Positions 1 through 5,756 of a stretch of DNA of 6,090 nucleotides are shown here, piece by piece (the first letter of the stretch is position 1; the number at the start of each line of letters is the position of its first letter). The DNA lies in contig CATNEU010000103.1 in the NCBI GenBank assembly GCA_950097605.1, positions 1 to 6,090 of the forward strand, given 5' to 3'. The notes under the pieces were generated by a model. The model searched no databases and was not told the origin of the DNA. It worked only from the letters and a program-made list of their open reading frames with translations. This DNA comes from an uncultured Oscillospiraceae bacterium (GTDB taxonomy: Bacteria > Bacillota > Clostridia > Oscillospirales > Ruminococcaceae). The position numbers and the translations under genes are program-made.

Positions 1-1
1 A

Positions 2-649
2 AACGCGGTTATGGCGCTACACAATGTAAATTTATCACTTGGCAGGGGAGAAACCGTTGCGATTCAGGGGGCGTCGGGCAGCGGCAAATCCACGCTGCTG
101 CGCATTATGGGCTGTTTGGATAGAAGTACATCAGGGGAATATTGGTTTGATGGCATGCAGGTTCAGTCTAAAAACTATACGCAGCTTGCCTTGTTGCGGG
201 GAAAGCGAATCGGGTTTATTATGCAGCAATATGCATTGATAGATGAGCAAACCGTTCTGGAGAATGTCTCATTGCCAATGTTGTTTACAGGAACGAAGCT
301 TTCTGAAAGTGCAAGGCGGGCAGAAGAGATATTAATAAAATTGCGCATACAGCATTTAACAAAAAAGAAGGTGCGGCAGCTTTCCGGCGGCGAGAAACAG
401 CGCGTGGCAATCGCCCGGGCACTGGTGAACGACCCGGAGCTGATCTTGGCCGACGAGCCGACCGGCGCACTGGACAGTGTGACAGGGTTGGAAATTATGC
501 AGCTTATCTTGTCTCTAAAAGAGAAAGGACGGACGGTCATCATTGTCACGCATGACCCAGCAATTGCGGCAATGTGTGAAAAACACTACTTTATTAAAGA
601 TGGAGAACTATCAGAGCTTCTGATCCGAAAGAATGCTATGATCCGATGA
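2..649 (+). CDS. ABC transporter ATP-binding protein, MacB/LolD/YknY type (5' end cut by window)
   Basis: This is the nucleotide-binding subunit of an ABC exporter or MacB-like transporter; it hydrolyses ATP at the inner face of the membrane together with a permease not visible here. Numbering from the ATG at 11, Walker A (GASGSGKST) is at 20-28, the Q-loop Gln at 72, the signature LSGGEKQ at 124-130, Walker B with D148 and E149, the D-loop GALD at 152-155 and the switch His at 181. The phrase VLENVSLPM (82-90) is typical of the MacB/LolD/YknY group. The frame stays open to the window edge (Asn-Ala-Val precede the Met), and family members usually carry about 20 more residues including an aromatic A-loop, so the real start is probably outside the window. 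A hairpin follows the gene, so any partner permease must lie upstream or elsewhere. Substrate cannot be told. Base composition is mosaic (see findings). Confidence 0.93.
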   Translation, partial: NAVMALHNVNLSLGRGETVAIQGASGSGKSTLLRIMGCLDRSTSGEYWFDGMQVQSKNYTQLALLRGKRIGFIMQQYALIDEQTVLENVSLPMLFTGTKLSESARRAEEILIKLRIQHLTKKKVRQLSGGEKQRVAIARALVNDPELILADEPTGALDSVTGLEIMQLILSLKEKGRTVIIVTHDPAIAAMCEKHYFIKDGELSELLIRKNAMIR

Positions 650-668
650 ATTGAAAATACGAATAGGA

Positions 669-699
669 GAAGGACAGGCAACAAAGTTGCCTGTCCTTC
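669..699. terminator. Long hairpin between convergent genes, probable two-way terminator
   Basis: A perfect 14-bp stem (arms 669-682 and 686-699) with an AAA loop. It lies 19 nt after the ABC stop codon and, on the other strand, about 30 nt after the DUF896 stop. Neither strand has a strong T-run directly after the stem, so it is not a textbook intrinsic terminator. Position and stem strength still make transcription end or 3'-end protection the best reading. Confidence 0.6.
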
Positions 700-729
700 C
701 TGTGTGCCATTTCATTTTCCGCTCCGCGA

Positions 730-945
730 CTATTGCAGTGGCTCGTCCTTCATTTTCAGCGGCTTCCGGTTGCCCTGCTCGTCTACGACCACGATGCTGT
801 CGAGCTGTGCTTGCAGGTTCCGGCGGAAGCCCGCAATATACTCCGCGCGCAACGCGGTCTGTTCCTTTTTCTCTTCAGCCGTCAGCCCAAATTCGCGGGA
901 TTTCCGTGCGAGCTCGTTGATGCGGTCAATTTTTTTCTGCTCCAT
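730..945 (-). CDS. DUF896 family protein (YnzC-like), 71 aa
   Basis: A small, charged, probably cytoplasmic protein of the DUF896/YnzC family; the molecular role is unknown. In Bacillus subtilis the relative ynzC lies in the SOS-controlled yneA-yneB-ynzC operon. The family pattern is visible: IDRINELARKSRE near the N-terminus (6-18), then LTAEEKKEQTALRAEYIAGFRRNL (21-44), a predicted helical hairpin, and a short tail with VVDEQGN (53-59). Length matches the family (about 70-80 aa). The frame is open further upstream, but the Met at 943-945 begins the conserved part and has an AAAAGGAG ribosome site 7 nt before it. It starts 31 nt after the GH18 stop codon on the same strand, with no terminator between, so the two are probably co-transcribed. 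No LexA-type box was recognised upstream of the pair. Confidence 0.9.
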   Translation of the reverse strand: MEQKKIDRINELARKSREFGLTAEEKKEQTALRAEYIAGFRRNLQAQLDSIVVVDEQGNRKPLKMKDEPLQ

Positions 946-952
946 TCGGTTG

Positions 953-960
953 CTCCTTTT
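953..960 (-). promoter_or_regulatory. Ribosome binding site that fixes the DUF896 start
   Basis: Reads AAAAGGAG on the minus strand, 7 nt before the ATG at 945. It rules out the longer in-frame start at 1005, which would lie inside the end of the GH18 gene and add 20 residues not found in the family. Confidence 0.8.
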
Positions 961-976
961 CGGTGTTTTGTGATGT

Positions 977-1996
977 CTACAGCATGAGGCTGTCATAGAT
1001 AGCATTGAAAAGCAGGCCTGTTTTATCCGCGCCGTGCTCCCAATACATCATGCCGCCCAGGTTTTTTTCTTTCACATAAGCACATTTGCAAGCGATCGAA
1101 CGCGGGTCGTCATACGAGATAAAGGAATAGCCGTCAAACAGCCAGCAGGCTTTGGCGGTGTCGTCCCAGTATTTCACGAATCGGCTGTCTTTTTCGTAGA
1201 TGTGGTAAATCGCGGTGTAATCCGGGCCGTAATCACCGCCGGTTACCGACGGCTGGTGCATCCCGTGGTTTACGTCCGGTACGCCGTCCCACCGGCGGGA
1301 GTAAAACGCCGCGCCGATCACGATCTTCTCCGCGGGCACGCCGGTGTCCAGCAGCAGCCGCACGCCTTCGTCGATGCTGAACGCAACCGGTGCGCCAACC
1401 GGCTCATACAGGTTGGTGTGGTGGCCGGCGGGCTGGTCCCAGCCGCGCAGATCATAGGTCATCAGGTTCATAAAATCCAGCAGGGGATGGATTTTCTCCA
1501 TCTCCACGCAGTCGAGGAACCAGGCGCCCGCCGCGCTTGCAATGGTCAGCAGGCACTGTTTGCCGCGCTTTTCAGAGAGGGCGTCAATCTCCCGGCGATA
1601 GGCCGTCATCAGCTTGGTATACTGGTATTTTTCCTCCATGATGCCGGTATAGCAGGGAAACTCCCAGTCGCAGTCGATGCCGTCGAAGCCGTATTGCTCG
1701 ATGATGTCCAGTACAGAACGCACATAGCGGGCGAGGCCCTCGTCGGTTCTGGTGGCTTCCCCGTGGCCGATCTGGTTGCCGCCGCCTGTGGACAGCAAAA
1801 TCTGTAAATTGGGGTTATAGCTGCGGATGCGGTCGAGATGCGGCAGGAACTTTTCAATTGCCGAGACGTTTAGCACGCCGTTTTCCACAATGCCGAAGGC
1901 GACATTTAAATGGGTGAGTTTCTTGGCCTGCGCGGGCGTGACCTCGTGCAGGTTTTTGGCGGTGGAATAGCCTGCAAAAATGCGGGTATTTGACAT
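977..1996 (-). CDS. Glycoside hydrolase family 18 protein (chitinase-like), 339 aa, no signal peptide
   Basis: A single-domain GH18 TIM barrel, expected to cleave beta-1,4-linked N-acetylglucosamine polymers or oligosaccharides with retention, using the substrate's N-acetyl group. Visible marks: beta-1 start IFAGYST (6-12), the SxGG-like LLSTGGGN (67-74), the catalytic DGIDCDWEFP (105-114) with the complete DxxDxDxE set D105, D108, D110 and acid E112, MNLMTYD (176-182), AFYSRRW (230-236), and GGMMYWEHG (314-322) with the conserved barrel-floor Trp319. The active site therefore looks intact. There is no hydrophobic N-terminal segment, LysM or carbohydrate-binding module, so it is probably cytoplasmic, or perhaps loaded into the spore. 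The start ATG has an AGAGGGG ribosome site 7 nt upstream. Chitin oligosaccharides, muropeptide-derived sugars or N-glycan cores are possible substrates; sequence alone cannot choose. It heads a two-gene unit with the DUF896 gene. Confidence 0.93.
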   Translation of the reverse strand: MSNTRIFAGYSTAKNLHEVTPAQAKKLTHLNVAFGIVENGVLNVSAIEKFLPHLDRIRSYNPNLQILLSTGGGNQIGHGEATRTDEGLARYVRSVLDIIEQYGFDGIDCDWEFPCYTGIMEEKYQYTKLMTAYRREIDALSEKRGKQCLLTIASAAGAWFLDCVEMEKIHPLLDFMNLMTYDLRGWDQPAGHHTNLYEPVGAPVAFSIDEGVRLLLDTGVPAEKIVIGAAFYSRRWDGVPDVNHGMHQPSVTGGDYGPDYTAIYHIYEKDSRFVKYWDDTAKACWLFDGYSFISYDDPRSIACKCAYVKEKNLGGMMYWEHGADKTGLLFNAIYDSLML

Positions 1997-2075
1997 AAGG
2001 ATTCCCCTCTCTGATATTGGAATTGCCGCATAGTGAAAGAGCGGGCAGACAGACGAGCGATCTGCAATCCATCAT

Positions 2076-2103
2076 ATTGTACCATCTCGACAGGATTAGT
2101 CAA
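2076..2103 (-). promoter_or_regulatory. Sigma-A-type promoter for the GH18-DUF896 pair
   Basis: On the minus strand, TTGACT (2098-2103) and TACAAT (2076-2081) are separated by 16 nt. Each hexamer differs from consensus at one base. Transcription would start near 2069, giving a leader of about 70 nt before the GH18 ATG. Confidence 0.65.
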
Positions 2104-2148
2104 GCGGTTTTCCAGCACGAAATGTTTGGAGAGATTGCAGATAGGCTG

Positions 2149-2177
2149 TTGAAATTGTGAGGAAAATAGAGTATCAT
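2149..2177 (+). promoter_or_regulatory. Sigma-A-type promoter facing proC
   Basis: TTGAAA (2149-2154) and TATCAT (2172-2177) with an ideal 17-nt spacer; start expected near 2184. It diverges from the GH18 promoter with the two -35 boxes only 45 nt apart, so one bound regulator could affect both. It would give proC a leader of about 170 nt. Confidence 0.5.
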
Positions 2178-2354
2178 AAACAATACACATCAACCTAAAT
2201 GTAAAACCTACAAAGACGGTGTATGGCACGGCCTGTGCAGGCGCGTCCGCGTGCGCTGCATGGGTGGTTCGTTGAAAAACAGGCGCCGGCCGGCGGATAA
2301 AGTGCCGGTGCGGTCTGATAAGAGCACAATTGTTATGGAAGGATGGGTCGGCTG
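2178..2354 (+). other. GC-rich structured leader upstream of proC
   Basis: Together with the promoter region to its left, this fills the 358-nt gene-free stretch 1997-2354. The left part is AT-rich. From about 2217 it turns GC-rich, with a possible hairpin pairing 2236-2245 with 2252-2260 (one bulge), a small GCAC/GTGC hairpin near 2226-2238, and a 12-bp palindrome at 2284-2295. No small gene with a good ribosome site was found, and no known riboswitch was recognised. A second possible promoter lies inside it (2272-2301). Confidence 0.4.
2272..2301 (+). promoter_or_regulatory. Possible second proC promoter with a palindrome in its spacer
   Basis: TTGAAA (2272-2277) and GATAAA (2296-2301) with an 18-nt spacer. 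The spacer contains the perfect palindrome CGCCGGCCGGCG (2284-2295), a typical place for a repressor site. The -10 box matches consensus at four of six bases, so this is weaker than the promoter at 2149-2177. Confidence 0.3.
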
Positions 2355-3152
2355 ATGCAAAAGGTTGGCTTTCTTGGCGCGGGCAATATGGCGTCCGCGA
2401 TTATCCGTGGTATTTTGCATGCGGGCATGCAGGTCTCACTGTGCGTCTATGACCTGGATGCGGAAAAATCGCATGCGTTCGACGCGCAGGGCGTCGCGGC
2501 AATGGACAGCGCCGGCGCGGTGATTGCCGCTTCGGATGTTGTTTTTTTCTGTGTGAAGCCGCAGAATTTTGAGAAGCTGTTTGCGGAAATTTCCAGCGCA
2601 CTCGACGAGAGCAAGCTCTACGTTTCGATTGCAGCAGGCATCAACGACCGGACTATCAAACAGCTTGCGGGCCGCGACGGGCTGAAAATCATCACGGCGA
2701 TGCCCAATACCCCGCTGCTGAAGCTGGCGGGCTGCACGGCACTCGCGCAGTGCGAGGGCGTCTCGGACGATGAATTTGCCTTTGTTGAAGGGATCTTTGC
2801 AAGCTGCGGACTGGTTAAAAAAATAGCAAAGGACCGAATCAACGAGACGATCCCGGTGCATGGCAGCAGTCCGGCGTTTATCTATCTGTTTGCCGATTTG
2901 ATTGCGCAGAACGCCGGGAAACATGGAATCGAGTATCAAACCGCTCTGGAGATGTTTTGCCAGACACTCATCGGCAGTGCAAAGATGCTGCTGGAATCCG
3001 GCGAAACGCCGGCGGAGCTGATCCGTATGGTGTCCTCGCCGGGCGGCACCACCATCAGCGGGCTGGACGCACTGCACGCAAACGGCTTTGATACGGCTAT
3101 TGAGCGCGCGTTCGACGCCTGTGTCAAACGCGCGTATGAACTGGGGAAATAG
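2355..3152 (+). CDS. proC: Pyrroline-5-carboxylate reductase, 265 aa
   Basis: Catalyses the last step of proline synthesis, NAD(P)H-dependent reduction of 1-pyrroline-5-carboxylate to L-proline, in the cytoplasm as an oligomer. The N-terminal Rossmann fold begins VGFLGAGNMA (4-13), with FFCVKPQ (64-70) and AAGI (93-96) as family marks, then MPNTP (116-120). The C-terminal dimerisation domain has GSSPAFIYLF (170-179) and the P5CR signature from PAELIRMVSSPGGTTISGLDAL (219-240). Length is normal. Small departures from the commonest family form are Thr114 where an Arg often precedes the MPNTP region, and GSSPA rather than GSGPA, a variant I believe is common in Clostridia. An ATG at 2343 is also in frame, but the GGAAGG site (2337-2342) touches it; starting at 2355 gives the usual N-terminus with a rather long 12-nt gap. 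No glutamate kinase gene (proB/proA) is adjacent. No convincing terminator follows. Confidence 0.95.
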   Translation: MQKVGFLGAGNMASAIIRGILHAGMQVSLCVYDLDAEKSHAFDAQGVAAMDSAGAVIAASDVVFFCVKPQNFEKLFAEISSALDESKLYVSIAAGINDRTIKQLAGRDGLKIITAMPNTPLLKLAGCTALAQCEGVSDDEFAFVEGIFASCGLVKKIAKDRINETIPVHGSSPAFIYLFADLIAQNAGKHGIEYQTALEMFCQTLIGSAKMLLESGETPAELIRMVSSPGGTTISGLDALHANGFDTAIERAFDACVKRAYELGK

Positions 3153-3266
3153 ACCACCGCAGAACCAATATAGGTTTACCGCGATTTGTATGCAGGAAAG
3201 TCTGTACGCGCCCTTTTGTATCACAACATGAAGCGGCTTGCTGCGCAATGGCAGTGTGGACAGGAT

Positions 3267-3296
3267 GTATATTCGCCTTCTTTTCAGCATAGGTAT
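3267..3296 (+). promoter_or_regulatory. Candidate sigma-E (mother-cell) promoter for spoIIM
   Basis: GTATATT (3267-3273), a 14-nt spacer, then CATAGGTAT (3288-3296). This resembles the Bacillus sigma-E pattern (KMATATT, about 14 nt, CATACAnT): six of seven -35 positions match and the CATA core of -10 is kept. spoIIM is a sigma-E gene in B. subtilis. A start near 3303 would leave about 30 nt before the ATG at 3332. Confidence 0.5.
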
Positions 3297-3318
3297 GGAT
3301 TGTGAATGCTATCAGAAA

Positions 3319-3325
3319 AGGAAGG
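3319..3325 (+). promoter_or_regulatory. Ribosome binding site that fixes the spoIIM start
   Basis: AGGAAGG ends 6 nt before the ATG at 3332. An in-frame GTG at 3302 has no such site and lies at or before the predicted sigma-E transcription start. Confidence 0.75.
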
Positions 3326-3331
3326 TTGGAT

Positions 3332-3967
3332 ATGGATAGGAAGGGAAACGTAAAACGGACTGTACACCAGAACAAGCTGATTACATATTGTATACAAAAC
3401 CGGTGTGTGCTGCTGTTTGCGCTGCTGCTGCTGCTGGGCATCGTGATCGGCGCTCTGATTGTGCGCAGCGCGCCGCAGAACCTGTTGGAGAACATGGGGT
3501 TTTTGACCAACTCTTTTATGGACAAACGTGGTGATCAAAATTTGGCGCTGACCTTTCTGCATTCCCTGGGCGCTTCCTTTTCCATTCTGATGCTGCTGTT
3601 TGTCTGCGGCTTTTGTGCGGTGTCGATGCCGGTGATTGCGGGGGTGCCCATATTCCGCGGGTTGGGGCTGGGCATCTCGATCGGCTATATGTATGTATAT
3701 AAGGGGCTGGAAGGGCTTCTGTTCAGCGTGGTGATGATCATTCCCGCCGCGTTTATCTCAACAATTGCGCTGCTGTTTGCGGCGCGCGAGTCGCTCAAGC
3801 TTTCCACCGCGTTTCTTTCATTTATGGTCAAGCAGCCCGGGAAAACCAATATGTCGGGTACGCTGCGGCTGTATTGCGTGAAGTTTTTAGGGTTTTTGCT
3901 GGCGCTGGCCGCGGCCGCGGCCGTCGACACGCTGTTTACCCATTTATTTTCCTCATTATTTGTGTAA
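3332..3967 (+). CDS. spoIIM: Stage II sporulation protein M, 211 aa
   Basis: Membrane part of the SpoIID-SpoIIM-SpoIIP complex, which remodels septal peptidoglycan and drives the mother-cell membrane around the forespore during engulfment. The protein is of SpoIIM/DUF95 type: a short basic N-terminus (1-24), then about five hydrophobic segments near 25-44, 76-102, 105-122, 128-150 and 182-205. GVPIFRGLGLGISIGYMY (104-121) and the central LTFLHSLGASFSILMLLFVCGF region (73-94) fit the family. Length is usual. The first segment contains a Leu run written as a CTG repeat, and the last an Ala run written in a GC-only palindrome (3907-3922). A sigma-E-like promoter lies just upstream. The tyrosine recombinase gene begins 14 nt downstream, so the two are probably one transcript; spoIIM and xerD are also near each other in B. 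subtilis. Confidence 0.92.
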   Translation: MDRKGNVKRTVHQNKLITYCIQNRCVLLFALLLLLGIVIGALIVRSAPQNLLENMGFLTNSFMDKRGDQNLALTFLHSLGASFSILMLLFVCGFCAVSMPVIAGVPIFRGLGLGISIGYMYVYKGLEGLLFSVVMIIPAAFISTIALLFAARESLKLSTAFLSFMVKQPGKTNMSGTLRLYCVKFLGFLLALAAAAAVDTLFTHLFSSLFV

Positions 3968-3981
3968 GGTTGGAGTTAGAA

Positions 3982-4860
3982 ATGAACGAAATCCTGGATC
4001 GGTATGCGAAATATCTCAAGCAGAATGTGCATTCTAAAAACACGCTGGATTCCTATTTGCGCGATGTCCGGCAATTTTTGTGCTATCTGGAAGAGGAGAC
4101 GGCGCTGCATTTTACGGAGGTTGGCGCGGAGGACGCGCAGAAATACGCAAAGCTGCTGAAAAAGCGCGGCCGGTCGGCTGCAACGGTCAATCGCTGCCTG
4201 GTTTCCCTACGGGGCTTTTACCGATATGCGGTCGACAAAAAGCTGGCCCCCATCAATCCATTTTTAAACGTGACAATGGAGAAACCGGTGAAAAAGCTGC
4301 CGGAATCGCTGGACAGCGAGGAGATCGAGCTGCTGTTCCAGGCGCCTGACGTGAAGGACCCAAAAGGCTGCCGGGATAAGGCCATGCTGGAGCTTCTATA
4401 TGCGACCGGCGTCAAGGTTTCGGAACTCACGGCGCTCAACCTGGAGGATGTCAATTTGCGGGCGGGTATCTTGCATTGCAGAACGCCCAAGGCGGAGCGT
4501 GTAATCCCAATTTATCAGGATGCGCTGGACGTTCTCACCGATTATATTTATCGCATCCGTCCGTTGCTCTCCACGCAGCAGAGCGAGGCGCTGTTCATCA
4601 ACTTCAGCGGGCAACGGCTGACTAGGCAGGGCTTTTGGAAGATCATCAAGCAGTATGCCGCGCGCACCGGCATTCGCAAGGACATCACGCCGCATACGCT
4701 GCGGCACTCGTTCGCAATTCATCTGCTGGAAAACGGCGCGGGCGTGCGGGACATACAGGAGATGCTCGGACATGCCGACGTGGCCTCCACGCAGGTGTAT
4801 GTGCAGCTTGTTAAAAACCGGATGCAGGAAGTTTATCAAAAGTGCCATCCCAAGGCGTAA
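3982..4860 (+). CDS. xerD: Tyrosine recombinase, XerC/XerD family, 292 aa, altered active site
   Basis: XerC/XerD enzymes resolve chromosome dimers at dif by forming a covalent 3'-phosphotyrosine intermediate. The SAM-like core-binding domain covers about 1-88 (KNTLDSYLRDVRQFLCYL, 19-36; TVNRCLVSLRGFYRY, 68-82) and the catalytic domain about 106-288. Box II is complete: HTLRHSF with H238 and R241, LGH with H264, and nucleophile Y273 in STQVYVQ. Box I, however, reads LLYATGVKVSEL (138-149): Lys145 stands where the first catalytic Arg is nearly invariant. The beta-hairpin reads CRTPKAERVIPI (166-177) instead of the usual GKGxKER, so the catalytic Lys is displaced or replaced, perhaps by Lys170. 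Length is normal for Xer, and no integron or phage features are near. The ATG has GGAG 6 nt upstream, 14 nt after spoIIM; longer in-frame starts lie inside spoIIM and were rejected. The symbol is by family and neighbourhood; a paralogue with changed function is possible. Confidence 0.88.
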   Translation: MNEILDRYAKYLKQNVHSKNTLDSYLRDVRQFLCYLEEETALHFTEVGAEDAQKYAKLLKKRGRSAATVNRCLVSLRGFYRYAVDKKLAPINPFLNVTMEKPVKKLPESLDSEEIELLFQAPDVKDPKGCRDKAMLELLYATGVKVSELTALNLEDVNLRAGILHCRTPKAERVIPIYQDALDVLTDYIYRIRPLLSTQQSEALFINFSGQRLTRQGFWKIIKQYAARTGIRKDITPHTLRHSFAIHLLENGAGVRDIQEMLGHADVASTQVYVQLVKNRMQEVYQKCHPKA

Positions 4861-4881
4861 AGCCGCCCATGGCTGTGCGGA

Positions 4882-4927
4882 AGCCCGCGCAAATCATCCG
4901 GGCTGAAAAACTACCGCCGAGCGGCGG
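4882..4927 (+). other. Two small hairpins between xerD and the DUF624 gene
   Basis: First hairpin: AGCCCG (4882-4887) with CGGGCT (4899-4904), followed by an A-run on this strand rather than T. Second: CCGCC (4914-4918) with GGCGG (4923-4927) around GAGC, ending just before the ribosome site of the next gene (GAAAGGA, 4929-4935). They could tune mRNA processing or translation; neither is a terminator by sequence, so read-through from xerD is likely. Confidence 0.35.
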
Positions 4928-4942
4928 CGAAAGGATGTTAAA

Positions 4943-5707
4943 ATGCCGATGTTTCATTTTCTGAATCCCGCGCGTGAGGGGAAAGGCGTTGAGAAAGACG
5001 CGCCGAAGAAAAAACGTTTTTTTATATTTTTTGAACTGTATTTCCGAAAGTTTTTTAAGTTCATCCAGCTCAACCTCTTGTTTTTGGCCTATTGCATTCC
5101 CATTGTGACCATCGGTCCGGCGGTTGCCGCCATGACGGTGGTTGCAAAAAAGATGATGCAGGACCGCCATGTTTTCTTGCTTTCGGACTTTTTTGATGCA
5201 TTTAAAGACAATTTTAAGCAGTCGTTTTTTATGGGACTGATCGACCTGGTTGTGTTGTTCCTCTGCGGCACGGCAATCACCTTTTATTACCACTATGACA
5301 CCCAGAGCATGTGGATCTGGGTGCCGTTTTTGCTGGCGGTGCTCACAGGTATTTTGTTTCTATTCATCAACTTTTATGCGTTTACAATGATTACAACGAT
5401 CCGGCTGAAGCTGCGGGACATCATCAAAAACGCCTTGATTTTCTCTGTCATCGGCATCAAGGCCAATTTGATTATTGTGCTGTATATGGTGCTGTTGGGC
5501 CTGTTTTTACTTATCATGTATACGCCGATCAGCGTTTTGTTTGGAATCCTCAATGTCTTTTCCACACTGTGTTTTGTAATCGTCTTCAATGTTTATCCCG
5601 TTATCGACCGGTATCTGATTCAGCCGCAGCTACAAGGCAAAGCGGAACAGCCGGAGCAGCCGGAGGACACGGTCTTTTTGGACCGTCCGTCCGGCTCTGG
5701 GAAATAA
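4943..5707 (+). CDS. YesL/DUF624 family membrane protein, 254 aa
   Basis: An integral membrane protein of unknown molecular function. DUF624/YesL members are often found beside carbohydrate ABC transporters or two-component systems in Firmicutes, but here there is no such neighbour. A basic N-terminus (11-25) is followed by FFELYFRKFFKFIQLNLLF (29-47) and the family hallmark PIVTIGPAVAAM (53-64) at the end of the first membrane segment. Further hydrophobic segments lie near 95-117, 124-152, 163-190 and 195-222. The tail (232-254) is hydrophilic and rich in Glu, Gln and Pro, ending in a Gly/Ser stretch, and probably lies in the cytoplasm. Length fits the family with a slight C-terminal extension. 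The ATG has GAAAGGA 7 nt upstream. It follows xerD by 82 nt without a clear promoter and ends at a strong terminator, so it is probably the last gene of the spoIIM-xerD transcript. Confidence 0.85.
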   Translation: MPMFHFLNPAREGKGVEKDAPKKKRFFIFFELYFRKFFKFIQLNLLFLAYCIPIVTIGPAVAAMTVVAKKMMQDRHVFLLSDFFDAFKDNFKQSFFMGLIDLVVLFLCGTAITFYYHYDTQSMWIWVPFLLAVLTGILFLFINFYAFTMITTIRLKLRDIIKNALIFSVIGIKANLIIVLYMVLLGLFLLIMYTPISVLFGILNVFSTLCFVIVFNVYPVIDRYLIQPQLQGKAEQPEQPEDTVFLDRPSGSGK

Positions 5708-5715
5708 AGACAAAA

Positions 5716-5755
5716 CAAAGGACCGGAATCTTTAGATTCCGGTCCTTGTTTATTT
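5716..5755. terminator. Strong bidirectional intrinsic terminator
   Basis: Arms AAGGACCGGAATC (5718-5730) and GATTCCGGTCCTT (5735-5747) pair perfectly over 13 bp around TTTA. On the plus strand GTTTATTT follows; on the minus strand a T-rich TTTGTTTTGTC follows. It ends the DUF624 transcript and can also stop the converging SASP transcript. Confidence 0.85.
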
Positions 5756-5756
5756 C

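Noticed and set aside
1034..1807. Long open frame on the plus strand, 257 codons
   Set aside because: Lies wholly antisense to the GH18 gene, which has all catalytic motifs; the frame has no recognisable domain and arises from the GC-rich third positions of the real gene.
2260..2355. Possible proline T-box in the proC leader (GGGTGGTTCG near 2262-2271)
   Set aside because: Only the GGGTGG part resembles the T-box core; the following ACCGCG, a specifier loop and a terminator with T-run are missing.
2436..3290. Long open frame on the minus strand, 284 codons
   Set aside because: Antisense to proC, with no family motif and no good ribosome site; a shadow of the real gene.
3874..3981. Upstream extension of the recombinase frame into spoIIM
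   Set aside because: The added 36 residues are out-of-frame spoIIM coding sequence; the Met at 3982 has a ribosome site and begins the family's usual N-terminus.
3982..4860. Recombinase as part of a mobile element or integron
   Set aside because: No attachment repeats, excisionase, cassette array or phage genes nearby; the length and spoIIM neighbourhood fit a chromosomal Xer protein.
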